Source: Ruminococcus sp.
Lineage (GTDB): Bacteria; Bacillota; Clostridia; Oscillospirales; Ruminococcaceae
Direction: 5' to 3'
DNA: 64,000 nt
NCBI GenBank assembly: GCA_015066875.1
Contig: SVNM01000002.1
Span: forward strand, 23,868-87,867
This document shows, piece by piece, positions 48,920-57,488 of the stretch. A program made the translations under genes and the position numbers. Below the pieces are notes generated by a model that was not told the DNA's origin, made no database searches, and was given only the letters and a program-made list of their open reading frames with translations. Position 1 is the stretch's first letter. Every line of letters begins with the position of its first letter.

Positions 48920-49237
48920 TGCAAAACAAAACCCGGTTATCTTAAGGAGAGTATCCGTATAGAAGTATTATGTATATTTAGTGGGGGAACCTTTCTGAAG
49001 AAAGTTTGCCCCCCACACCCCCTACAAAGACTTTTGAGTCTAATTTAAGCCCCATAGGGTACACACAACAAGCAAAAAAGAAATCCAAGTATTTCTCTGT
49101 GTGTACCCTATGGGGCTTAAATTAAAACTTGAAAGTTTTAGGAAAGGAGTTTGAGGGATAACCCTTTTTCAAAAGGGTTTCCCTCAATAATTCACGTAAA
49201 TAATTCTATATGGATAGTACCCTTAAAGACAACCGGG
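48920..49237 (+). repeat. Foldback element copy 4, nested in the terminator of the CapD-like gene
   Basis: Outer stem CCCGGTT (48932-48938) pairs with AACCGGG (49231-49237); read on the minus strand it ends in TTTTGTTTT, the terminator of the 49247 gene. TATCTTAAGG..GTATCC pairs on with GGATAGTACCCTTAA. The core is the shortest copy, lacking the GC-rich module: GTGGGGG..CCCCCCAC around CTTTCTGAAGAAAG, GACTTTTGAGTC, the long AATTTAAGCCCCATAGGG palindrome, AAAACTTGAAAGTTTT, and CCCTTTTTCAAAAGGG. Its arms match copy 2 almost base for base. Element orientation is opposite to the terminated gene. Confidence 0.9.
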
Positions 49238-49246
49238 AATTTTACT

Positions 49247-51145
49247 TTACGCAGTAACCATAACCTTGCTGTTGAACTCTTCGGGAGTCACAAAGGTGGG
49301 AACGATATCGTGAAGTGCCTTTATTGCCAGCTTTTCGTCATTTTTTGACGCTACATCGCGGAGATACGAAAGCTTTTCAGCAAAGGTTGACTCATCAATA
49401 TCAATCTGCTTGCCTATGTAAATGAGCTTGTTGGAGGTCTTTTCAAGTCCCTCCTCATTCATAAGAAGCTCCTCCTTGATTTTCTCACCGGGTCTCAGAC
49501 CTGTAAATTCAATGGGAACATCTTTATAAGGAACCTTTCCGTACATACGGATAAGATTTTCCGCAAGAGCAACAATACGAACAGGCTGTCCCATATCAAG
49601 GACGAAGATCTCACCGCCCTGAGCGATAGCGGCAGCCTCCATAACAAGGCTTACTGCTTCAGGGATTGTCATAAAGTATCTGATGATATCAGGGTGAGTA
49701 ACTGTAACAGGCTTGCCCTGCTCTATCTGACGCTTGAAAAGCGGGATTACCGAGCCGTTTGAGCCAAGAACGTTACCAAATCTTGTTGTTACAAACTCTG
49801 TCTTGCCCTCTTTCTGCTGAGAGAGATACTGTACGATCATTTCACAGCAACGCTTTGAAGCTCCCATAACGTTTGTGGGATTAACAGCCTTATCGGTAGA
49901 AATCATTACAAAACGCTCTACCTCGTGATACTGAGCAAGAGTAGCCACATTAAATGTACCGATGATATTATTCTTGATAGCTTCCATCGGTGAAACCTCC
50001 ATCAGCGGAACGTGCTTATGTGCTGCTGCGTGGAAAACTATCTGAGGCTTATAGCGCTCCATAATCTGATTTATTCTGTAGTAATCGCGTACAGAAGCGA
50101 TAAGCGTCACAAGGTTAAGCTCACCGCTGTACTCCATAAGGAGCTCCTGCTGAATCTCATATGCGTTATTCTCGTAGATATCAACGATAATAACCTGTTC
50201 GGGATTATACTTGGCAATCTGACGTACAAGCTCAGAACCGATAGAACCGCCTCCGCCTGTAACCATACACACCTTACCGTTGATAAAGTTCTTGATATCG
50301 CGGTTATCGAACTTAATAGGCTCACGTCCGAGAAGGTCCTCAACCTTGATATCACGTATCTGATTGATAAGTGTAGGCTCTTCCGCATCGAGAAGAAGGT
50401 TGCTGATAAAGGGGATTATCTTCACTGCCACCTTTGTAGCTGAGCAGAGGTTAAGAATACGCTGACGCTCTTCTTCAAGACAGGAAGGAATTGCGAAAAT
50501 AATCTGGTCGATTTTATATTCCTTTACGTACTTGTCGATTTCCTGTGTTTTTCCCACAACGAGTACGCCTTCGATAGTAGTGCCTATCTTAGCGTCATCG
50601 TCATCAATAATACAGACGGGATTATAGATTGCAGCTTCCTTTTCCTCCTCATAAACCGAGGCACGTGCATTGTGGATTTCCTTAAGCATCATCTGTGCAG
50701 CCTTACCGCCACCGATGAACATTGTACGCTTGCAGTTGCTCATCTCGCCTGTTTTGGTAAGCTTGATGAAGGTCGTCTTGAAAAGATAACGGAAAAGGCA
50801 TATTCCGATTATACTTATTACAGCGTGGATAATACTGTATTTAAGATAGACCTTATCAACCACAACTGCATATATGACACAGCTTAATGACATTCCTATC
50901 AATACGCCATACACACAGGAAAGGTAATCTTTTGACTTGAAATATCTCCAGAGCTTGCTGTATGCTCCGCACACAAACAACGCCAGCAGACAGCATATTG
51001 TACTGATAACAACTGAAATTCCGATAACCTTACGGCTTTCGCCCACCATATATCCGGTCATCATAGAAGAAATTGCGATAATAAACGCATCTGCAATTGC
51101 AAGAGCAATTTTTCTGAATTTAAAGTTCTGTATTATAGCCTTCAT
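49247..51145 (-). CDS. CapD/FlaA1-type nucleoside-diphosphate-sugar epimerase/dehydratase
   Basis: A 632-residue membrane enzyme of surface polysaccharide synthesis. Four helices at about 10-130, a CoA-binding-like domain (about 140-270, TMFIGGGKAAQMMLKEIHN), then an extended SDR domain with NAD motif VTGGGGSIGSELVRQIAKY (about 293). FHAAAHKHVPLMEVSPMEAI is the altered catalytic region, and STDKAVNPTNVMGASKR, TRFGNVLGSNGSV follow. The typical substrate is UDP-GlcNAc, giving a UDP-4-keto-6-deoxy sugar. Start ATG at 51145 follows AAAGGAAAG. It lies 42 bp after glmS, which supplies the UDP-GlcNAc precursor. Confidence 0.92.
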   Translation of the reverse strand: MKAIIQNFKFRKIALAIADAFIIAISSMMTGYMVGESRKVIGISVVISTICCLLALFVCGAYSKLWRYFKSKDYLSCVYGVLIGMSLSCVIYAVVVDKVYLKYSIIHAVISIIGICLFRYLFKTTFIKLTKTGEMSNCKRTMFIGGGKAAQMMLKEIHNARASVYEEEKEAAIYNPVCIIDDDDAKIGTTIEGVLVVGKTQEIDKYVKEYKIDQIIFAIPSCLEEERQRILNLCSATKVAVKIIPFISNLLLDAEEPTLINQIRDIKVEDLLGREPIKFDNRDIKNFINGKVCMVTGGGGSIGSELVRQIAKYNPEQVIIVDIYENNAYEIQQELLMEYSGELNLVTLIASVRDYYRINQIMERYKPQIVFHAAAHKHVPLMEVSPMEAIKNNIIGTFNVATLAQYHEVERFVMISTDKAVNPTNVMGASKRCCEMIVQYLSQQKEGKTEFVTTRFGNVLGSNGSVIPLFKRQIEQGKPVTVTHPDIIRYFMTIPEAVSLVMEAAAIAQGGEIFVLDMGQPVRIVALAENLIRMYGKVPYKDVPIEFTGLRPGEKIKEELLMNEEGLEKTSNKLIYIGKQIDIDESTFAEKLSYLRDVASKNDEKLAIKALHDIVPTFVTPEEFNSKVMVTA

Positions 51146-51187
51146 AATTCTTTCCTTTCATCGAATTATGTTCAGTGTTCCGCAGTT

Positions 51188-53026
51188 TTATTCTACAGTT
51201 ACACTCTTGGCAAGATTTCTCGGCTTATCTACATCATAGCCTCTTGCAACGGATACATAGTATCCCAGAAGCTGAAGCGGAATTACCGAAAGACTTCCTG
51301 TAAACAGAGGATCTGTATCGGGAACATACACTGTAAAGTCAGCAGTATCCTCCATTGCATAGTTTCCGTATGTAGTAAGACCGAAGAGATTAGCTCCACG
51401 GCTCTTAACCTCTACCATATTGCTTACTGTTTTCTCGTAAAGGTAAGGCTGAGTGCTTACACCGATTACAACAGTGCCGTCCTCAATAAGGCTGATAGGA
51501 CCGTGCTTGAGCTCACCAGCAGCGTAAGCTTCTGAGTGAATATAGCTGATTTCCTTCATTTTAAGGCTTCCTTCAAGGCTGATAGCGTAGTCGATACCTC
51601 TGCCGATAAAGAAAGCGTCGTTTACAGTATTGAGCTTATTTGCATACCACTGCATTCTTTCCTTATCCTCAAGGATTTTCTCAACCTTACCGGGAAGTGT
51701 CTGTATTTCATTGAGGAGCTGTGCAAAGCGTTCCTCTGAGATTTCATTTCTTGCCTTTGCAAACTTCATAGCCAGCAGATAGCTTGCAACAAGCTGACAG
51801 CTGTAAGCCTTTGTTGTTGCAACAGAGATTTCAGGACCTGCAAGAGTATAGAACACATTATCAGCTTCTCTTGCGATTGAAGAGCCGACAACATTTACAA
51901 TACCCATTGTCTTGATTCCGTTGTTCTTTGCTTCTCTGAGAGCAGCAAGAGTATCAGCAGTCTCACCTGACTGGCTGATCACTATCATAAGGCTGTTCTT
52001 GACAAGCTTCATTTTTCTGTAGCGGAACTCTGAAGCAAGCTCTACACGGACAGGAATACTTGTAAGCTCTTCGATAACATACTGTGCAGCCATTCCCACG
52101 TGGTAAGCTGAACCGCAGGCTACAATGTAAATCTGGCTTACATTCTGCATTTCCTCATCTGTCATTCCGATTTCGTGGAAAGTAATTGTATCATTCTTTA
52201 CAACAGAGTTGATTGTATTCTTGATCACCTCAGGCTGTTCGTGAATTTCCTTGAGCATAAAGTGCTCATAGCCACCCTTTTCCGCAGCTTCTGCGTCCCA
52301 TTCGATTTCTGTAAGAGGCTTTTCGATTTCCTCTCTGTCGATATTATAGAAAGTAGCCTTGCCCTTTTCAAGCTTAGCAATTTCCATATTTCCGATATAG
52401 TAAACGCTTCTTGCATACTTAAGGATCGCGGGAACATCTGAAGCAACGTATGTTTCACCGTTTGCAATACCGATGATCATGGGGCTTTCCTTACGTGCAG
52501 TATAAATCTCGCCTGCATAGTCCTTGAACATAAGGCAGAGGGCATATGAACCGCGGATACGGTACATAGCACGCGCGATAGCGTCGACAGGACCAAGACT
52601 GTACTTCTTGTAGTAGTAATCAACAAGCTTGATAGCAACCTCTGTATCTGTCTGAGAGTTGAATGTATATCCGCCCTTTGAAAGCTTTTCCTTAAGCTCC
52701 TGATAATTCTCGATAATACCGTTATGCACACCGATAACGTTTTCGTCATCGCTTGCATGGGGGTGCGCATTAAGAACAGAAGGCTCGCCGTGAGTAGCCC
52801 AGCGTGTATGGCCTATACCACAGCTTCCCTTAACGCTCTGTCCCTGATTTGTTTTTTCGGCAAGCTCTTTCAGCTTACCCTTTGCCTTTATAATTTCAGC
52901 ATCATTTTCGCCGTCTCTTACAGCGATACCTGCCGAGTCATAACCTCTGTACTCAAGTTTTGACAGACCGTTAAGAAGAATAGGTGCTGCCTGATTGTTT
53001 CCTGTAAAGCCCACAATTCCGCACAT
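51188..53026 (-). CDS. glmS: Glutamine-fructose-6-phosphate aminotransferase (isomerising)
   Basis: A 612-residue GlmS that makes glucosamine 6-phosphate from fructose 6-phosphate and glutamine, first step of amino-sugar synthesis. N-terminal glutaminase: MCGIVGFTGN (catalytic Cys2), GIGHTRWATHGEPS, NAHPHASDD, GVHNGIIENY. Two SIS domains: VACGSAYHVGMAAQYVIEEL, ISQSGETADTLAALREAKN, and C-terminal KPRNLAKSVTVE. Full length. The ~160-base leader shows no glmS ribozyme signature. Start ATG at 53026 has AAAGGA upstream at a long distance. Confidence 0.97.
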   Translation of the reverse strand: MCGIVGFTGNNQAAPILLNGLSKLEYRGYDSAGIAVRDGENDAEIIKAKGKLKELAEKTNQGQSVKGSCGIGHTRWATHGEPSVLNAHPHASDDENVIGVHNGIIENYQELKEKLSKGGYTFNSQTDTEVAIKLVDYYYKKYSLGPVDAIARAMYRIRGSYALCLMFKDYAGEIYTARKESPMIIGIANGETYVASDVPAILKYARSVYYIGNMEIAKLEKGKATFYNIDREEIEKPLTEIEWDAEAAEKGGYEHFMLKEIHEQPEVIKNTINSVVKNDTITFHEIGMTDEEMQNVSQIYIVACGSAYHVGMAAQYVIEELTSIPVRVELASEFRYRKMKLVKNSLMIVISQSGETADTLAALREAKNNGIKTMGIVNVVGSSIAREADNVFYTLAGPEISVATTKAYSCQLVASYLLAMKFAKARNEISEERFAQLLNEIQTLPGKVEKILEDKERMQWYANKLNTVNDAFFIGRGIDYAISLEGSLKMKEISYIHSEAYAAGELKHGPISLIEDGTVVIGVSTQPYLYEKTVSNMVEVKSRGANLFGLTTYGNYAMEDTADFTVYVPDTDPLFTGSLSVIPLQLLGYYVSVARGYDVDKPRNLAKSVTVE

Positions 53027-53191
53027 AATTATATCATATCCTTTATTAAGATTAATTCAGCACTTCAAAACATCTTTTTTCACTGCATTAAGCCCTTGTT
53101 TTCAAATCACAATGAAGCGTTTTATAAACAGCATATGCTGAACAATATGCTTTTATTTCGGCTTATGCAAAAAGATATTCCATACTGTTTT

Positions 53192-53221
53192 ATTATACCA
53201 CACTATCAGGCACATTGTCAA
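53192..53221 (-). promoter_or_regulatory. Sigma-A promoter of glmS
   Basis: Minus strand TTGACA, 18-bp spacer, TATAAT (53197-53192). It is nearly identical, spacer included, to the LysR gene promoter at 56144-56173. Confidence 0.85.
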
Positions 53222-53295
53222 GCACAACAGCCTATTATCAACCGGTATTTTATTCACTTTTCTGTTCCTGTTATTTCCTTGATACCCGGCTGTAA

Positions 53296-53327
53296 TAAAA
53301 ATCAAGCCGGACATCTCTGCCCGGCTT
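53296..53327 (-). terminator. Terminator after the TRAP-like genes
   Basis: AAGCCGG (53304-53310) pairs with CCGGCTT (53321-53327). On the minus strand it is followed by GATTTTTATT. Confidence 0.78.
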
Positions 53328-53348
53328 TTGTCTGATTTTACAAAAGAC

Positions 53349-53657
53349 TTACTTGTTTTCAGCCTTGTTTTCTTTTTTCAGCTTTCCGCCCCAGTACTTA
53401 ATGGGATTTACCCAGTTCGCCTCGCCTCTTAAGTAAATAAGAAGGAATGATGCAAGTGTTGTATATGTTGAAAGCTTGATTAAATTTGCGTAAAACTCTT
53501 CCTTCAGCCATGTGCACATCTCAGCAGCTGTATCTCCGCCGATGATAAATGCTGCCATATAGCCAAAGAATCCCAGACCGCCCACGAAAAGGCAGATCAG
53601 AAGTGCAATACCAATGATATATTCAAGTACAGATGCAATTTTCTTACAAACGTTCAT
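53349..53657 (-). CDS. Small membrane protein of a TRAP-like transporter (DctQ-like)
   Basis: A 102-residue protein with about three hydrophobic segments (VLEYIIGIALLICLFVGG, GFFGYMAAFIIGG, TYTTLASFLLIYLRG) and a Lys-rich tail. It follows the large permease, as a DctQ-like small subunit would, but is shorter than usual DctQ (about 160). The role is inferred from position. Start ATG at 53657 follows GGAGG by 9 bp; the TTG at 53666 is too close to it. Confidence 0.65.
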   Translation of the reverse strand: MNVCKKIASVLEYIIGIALLICLFVGGLGFFGYMAAFIIGGDTAAEMCTWLKEEFYANLIKLSTYTTLASFLLIYLRGEANWVNPIKYWGGKLKKENKAENK

Positions 53658-53671
53658 ATCGTGCAACCTCC

Positions 53672-55069
53672 TTATAATCCGATGATCGGGAGCCAGCCAA
53701 GAAGTACAATTACTTCAAGGAAATACTGTCCTGCTACCCACCATAAGTCGTTTTTGATTGTCTTTCCGGGATCAGACTCTGCAATTGACATACCTGCATA
53801 CATACCAAGCGCAAGAGGAGGTGTGATACCGCACATTACTCCGCAGAAGCAAGGAAGCATTGCTGCAACAAGTACAGGATCTACGCCCTGTGCATAGAAG
53901 AGGCTGATAAACAGTGAACCGAAAATTGATACCAGTGATGATCCGGGGATAACCATTCCCATAAAGCAAGTGATAAGGGGAATTACAAATGCAAGACCTA
54001 ACTTGCCCATATTAAGGTCTTCAAGGAATAAGCCGAGCTCTGTTGTAGCGTCGATATCAGCAAACATTGCACCGATCATATAACCAAAGAGACATGTACC
54101 TACTGTTGTTGCAATACCCTTTGCACTGCCACTCATCATCTTTACAAGATTATTGAATGAAACCTTAGACTTGTCCTTGAAGAGCATTACTATTACCGCA
54201 TAAATTGCTGCAATACCTGCTACGAAGAACAGAAGCGAGCTTGAATAGCTCTTTGCGCCTGCCTTGCCAAGACGGTCAACGAAAATTGCCATCTCAGGGA
54301 AAGCTGTTGCGTTATTGAAGAAGAAGTCAACCATAAAAGGAGCAAGAATGATTACAGGAAGGAGAAGTCCCTGCCAGTTTTCCTTGAAAGTTGTCTTGAT
54401 GTTAGGAATTTTGTCTGCTTCCATAGGCTTTATCTTATAGTACTTGCAGAAAATGAATACTGTGAGGAGCTTTGATAAGATAAACCAGAGTGAACATCCC
54501 CAGCACACTACCCAGAATGAGCCGATTGACATTGTGTCTTCTACGCCCTGTGCTGCCCAGAATGCTGTAAGAGCTCCCAGAGCTGCCACGATATTTGATG
54601 AAGGAGGAATCATATTTCCAAGATAGCTTGCGTTACTTTCTACGTTTGCAGCAAGCTCAGGGGGATAGCCTGATTCCTTCATTGCCTTGATTGTGATTAC
54701 GCCTGTTGACATTACGTTACCGGGGCCTGAACCTGAAAGGGCGCCCATAAAGCCTGATGCAACAACAGCTGCATAGCCTGCGCCTCCCGGAAGCTTACCC
54801 AGAAGGGCAAGAATAAGGTTTACCGCTCCGTCGATGATCTTTGTCTTTGTCATAAGACCTGACATACAGATAAATACCACCATTGAATAAAGCAGTGAAG
54901 TTGTGAGTCCTGCATCGATATAGTCGCCGATGTGGTTCCATGTACCTGTTACGGCAACAAGAACGATGAAGGATACGCCCATTGATTCCCAGATTGGTCT
55001 CTTAAGAAGAATAAACCAAACGCAGATAACAACAAGCATTACGATTAAGTAAATGATTGACATTGGCAT
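53672..55069 (-). CDS. TRAP-type large permease (DctM-like)
   Basis: A 465-residue integral membrane protein of the DctM/ion-transporter superfamily with about 12 helices. Family stretches: GFMGALSGSGPGNVMSTGVI, ANVESNASYLGNMIPPSSNI and, in the second half, CFMGMVIPGSSLVSIFGSLF and CFCGVMCGITPPLALGMYAG. The G-P-S pattern of the two discontinuous helices is clear. The substrate, probably an organic acid, is unknown. No DctP binding protein is encoded here. Start ATG at 55069 follows GGAGG; the GTG at 55090 lies before the ribosome site. Confidence 0.87.
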   Translation of the reverse strand: MPMSIIYLIVMLVVICVWFILLKRPIWESMGVSFIVLVAVTGTWNHIGDYIDAGLTTSLLYSMVVFICMSGLMTKTKIIDGAVNLILALLGKLPGGAGYAAVVASGFMGALSGSGPGNVMSTGVITIKAMKESGYPPELAANVESNASYLGNMIPPSSNIVAALGALTAFWAAQGVEDTMSIGSFWVVCWGCSLWFILSKLLTVFIFCKYYKIKPMEADKIPNIKTTFKENWQGLLLPVIILAPFMVDFFFNNATAFPEMAIFVDRLGKAGAKSYSSSLLFFVAGIAAIYAVIVMLFKDKSKVSFNNLVKMMSGSAKGIATTVGTCLFGYMIGAMFADIDATTELGLFLEDLNMGKLGLAFVIPLITCFMGMVIPGSSLVSIFGSLFISLFYAQGVDPVLVAAMLPCFCGVMCGITPPLALGMYAGMSIAESDPGKTIKNDLWWVAGQYFLEVIVLLGWLPIIGL

Positions 55070-55131
55070 TTTAATTTCCTCCTTACGCACGTTATAATGT
55101 TTTGATTATATCTCTGCGGAAATTTAAGGCT

Positions 55132-56046
55132 TTAATTCAAAGCCTTAAACATTCCGATAAGATCCTCTATTGGTTTTGAAAGATACTGCTTTTTTCTGTA
55201 TATTACAGCAATATCACGAAAGGCAACCTCCTGCTTTATTGAGAAGAAAGCTGTCTGAAGATTTGCCTGATTGGTCAGCCCCGATGGAACAAGCGAAGCA
55301 CACACACCTGAATCTACTATTGAAAGCAGAGCTTCATTACTGCTTACCTCGATTTTCTCACGGATACACACCCTGTTGCGATTAAGAAGGCTGTCTGTAA
55401 CCTCACGCATGGGCATATATTCGCTGAGCATTGCAAACCATTCATTATTTATAAGATTTATATCAACTATGGGATATCTTCTTGCAGGATCAAAAACCGC
55501 TTCTCTTGAAAGCTTTGCACAAAGCTCACTGCTTCGGTTGACCGCTATAACAATTTCTTCCCTGTGTATGGGAATAACAGAAAATTTCTCATCATCAACA
55601 GGAAGCGCTATAATGCATATGTCAAACTCTCCGCGCTCAGCAGATTTTATAAGCTCTTTTCCCGAACGCTCCTTTACAACAAGCTTTATCCCCGGATACA
55701 GCTGATCAAACTTTTTCAGCACACCCGGCATAAAATGAACGCTTCGGTAGGGTGAAATTCCTATTGAGATCGTTCCGCCCCTGTAATGAGAAATATCGCT
55801 CAGCTGATTAGCCATCTGATGCTCAAGGTCAAGAATTTTCCGCCCTGCATCTATGTAAATCTGCCCTGCATCTGTCAGTCTCACCTCGCCGTTTGCTCTT
55901 TCAAACAACGGCATACCAATCTGCTTTTCGATATTCTTTATATACTGGCTTAAAGAAGGCTGAGAAATATTCAAAGCCTCTGCAGCGCCTGAAAAGGTGC
56001 CTATCTGTGACAGCAACAGCACATATTTGAATTGTTTGAGATTCAT
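55132..56046 (-). CDS. LysR-family transcriptional regulator
   Basis: A 304-residue LysR regulator. N-terminal winged HTH (MNLKQFKYVLLLSQIGTFSG, AAEALNISQPSLSQYIKNIE) and a periplasmic-binding-like effector domain (about 90-300, GTISIGISPYRSVHFMPGVL; RGEFDICIIALPV). It is most like CynR/CysB-group activators that respond to small acids. It lies 62 bp upstream of the TRAP-like permease on the same strand, so it probably controls that transporter. Start ATG at 56046 follows GAGGTAAT. Confidence 0.92.
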   Translation of the reverse strand: MNLKQFKYVLLLSQIGTFSGAAEALNISQPSLSQYIKNIEKQIGMPLFERANGEVRLTDAGQIYIDAGRKILDLEHQMANQLSDISHYRGGTISIGISPYRSVHFMPGVLKKFDQLYPGIKLVVKERSGKELIKSAERGEFDICIIALPVDDEKFSVIPIHREEIVIAVNRSSELCAKLSREAVFDPARRYPIVDINLINNEWFAMLSEYMPMREVTDSLLNRNRVCIREKIEVSSNEALLSIVDSGVCASLVPSGLTNQANLQTAFFSIKQEVAFRDIAVIYRKKQYLSKPIEDLIGMFKALN

Positions 56047-56143
56047 ATTACCTCACCATTTTTCAAGGTATCTGTGACAATATGACCATAACAAAGCGTA
56101 CTTCACGAAATACCGCAGTATTCCAAACATACGCAACGGGGTT

Positions 56144-56173
56144 ATTATATCATACTATCAAGCACCTTGTCAA
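56144..56173 (-). promoter_or_regulatory. Sigma-A promoter of the LysR-TRAP operon
   Basis: Minus strand TTGACA, 18-bp spacer, TATAAT (56149-56144). Confidence 0.85.
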
Positions 56174-56215
56174 GTATCATTTTCAACTAATTATGACAGA
56201 TTTTTCACTGTTTTT

Positions 56216-57436
56216 TCAGTCAAGAGTTATTATGTCGTGTCTGATAAGGTCAATTCCCTCAGTGCTGACAGCCTTGACGCGTGATCCCGCAAGTGTATGA
56301 AGTCTTACAAGCTCCTGCTTTGTATCGGCCTTGACTGAGAAGTAAGCTACTCTGTCGCCACTGCATGAAGCCTGACCAAACTCAAAGCCCTGTGGCTTAT
56401 ATATCTCATAGTGATCGATGATGCCCTCTTCAAGAAGCTCCTCAAAGCCTTCAACGTGATCAAGAACGCCCTTGTTGCAGTAAATGAACTCATCAATGAT
56501 GTATCCGCCGAAACGATTTACCTCGCACTTTGGCTTTTCGCCGATTGTAAGGTCTGCAACAGCCTTTACAACATCAAATCCCGAAACTACGGGCATAAGA
56601 CGATATTTGATTCCTCCGCCTGTTCTTGCACAGAACTCTATTACGTTGATACGCTCGCCGTCTATTTTCATCTGAATAAGCATAGGTGTATCCTTAAGAC
56701 CGAAAGCGTCTGCAATCTGCTGTCCCACATATGTCACACGCTTTTCCATTTCTTCAGACAATTCCGAAGGATATCTTCCGCGACAGATTACAAAGCCATC
56801 GTAATCGGGAATTTTATCAAGAACTCGTGCACAGAGAAGCTTTGCCTCGCCGTTTTCGATATAGTAGTCAACGCTGTATTCTTCTCCGCCGATGAACTCC
56901 TCAACAATTGCATTGCCTGTACGGCTTAAAGTCACTGCGTTTTCAAATGCTGTAAGAAGCTCTGCCTCGTTTTCAACACGCTTTACACCTCTTGAGCTGT
57001 AGCAGTCTACAGGCTTTACGATCATAGGGTATGTCATTCCTGCGATATCCTCTGCGGTAAGCTCTGTACGGACGATATGCTTTGCTGTAGGAACGTTGTT
57101 CTCTACAAAAATACGCTTCATATACTCCTTGCTGGAAACATTTTTTGCTGTTTCGTAATCAATATAGCAAGGAAGGCCAAGCTCCTCACAAATCTGAGCA
57201 GCCACCAGAAGCATCTGATCGGCACAAACGGAAATTATAAAGTCTACCTTTTCATCTACGGCAATCTTTCTTATTCCTTCTATATCAAGAGTTGATACCG
57301 AATAGAATTTATCTGCTACAACCGCTGCGGGAGCCTTGGGATTTCTGTCTGCCACAAGAACCGTGTATCCGCGCTCTTTCAGAACCTTTACAAGATATTC
57401 CTGCGGTCTGCCTGCACATAATATCAATGCTTTCAT
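56216..57436 (-). CDS. ATP-grasp ligase (surface-glycan operon, third paralogue)
   Basis: A 406-residue ATP-grasp enzyme, which joins a carboxylate to an amine or thiol through an acyl phosphate. An N-terminal Rossmann-like domain (ALILCAGRPQEYLVKVLKER) precedes the ATP-grasp core: PMIVKPVDCYSSRGVKRVEN (ATP loop), VEEFIGGEEYSVDYY, and the Mg site INVIEFCARTGGGIKYRL. The substrate is unknown. It is the last gene of the glycan operon, after rmlB. Start ATG at 57436 follows AGAGGAAAAAACA. No clear terminator follows. Confidence 0.85.
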   Translation of the reverse strand: MKALILCAGRPQEYLVKVLKERGYTVLVADRNPKAPAAVVADKFYSVSTLDIEGIRKIAVDEKVDFIISVCADQMLLVAAQICEELGLPCYIDYETAKNVSSKEYMKRIFVENNVPTAKHIVRTELTAEDIAGMTYPMIVKPVDCYSSRGVKRVENEAELLTAFENAVTLSRTGNAIVEEFIGGEEYSVDYYIENGEAKLLCARVLDKIPDYDGFVICRGRYPSELSEEMEKRVTYVGQQIADAFGLKDTPMLIQMKIDGERINVIEFCARTGGGIKYRLMPVVSGFDVVKAVADLTIGEKPKCEVNRFGGYIIDEFIYCNKGVLDHVEGFEELLEEGIIDHYEIYKPQGFEFGQASCSGDRVAYFSVKADTKQELVRLHTLAGSRVKAVSTEGIDLIRHDIITLD

Positions 57437-57488
57437 TGTTTTTTCCTCTTATTTGAATTTTATTTAAACCCTGTCTTACATTACAGGC

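Noticed and set aside
16094-49237. Classical insertion sequence or MITE with target-site duplication
   Set aside because: No transposase is present and no clean target duplications were seen; the outer sequences pair as terminator stems instead.
53027-53348. glmS ribozyme
   Set aside because: The conserved catalytic core sequence is absent on the minus strand.
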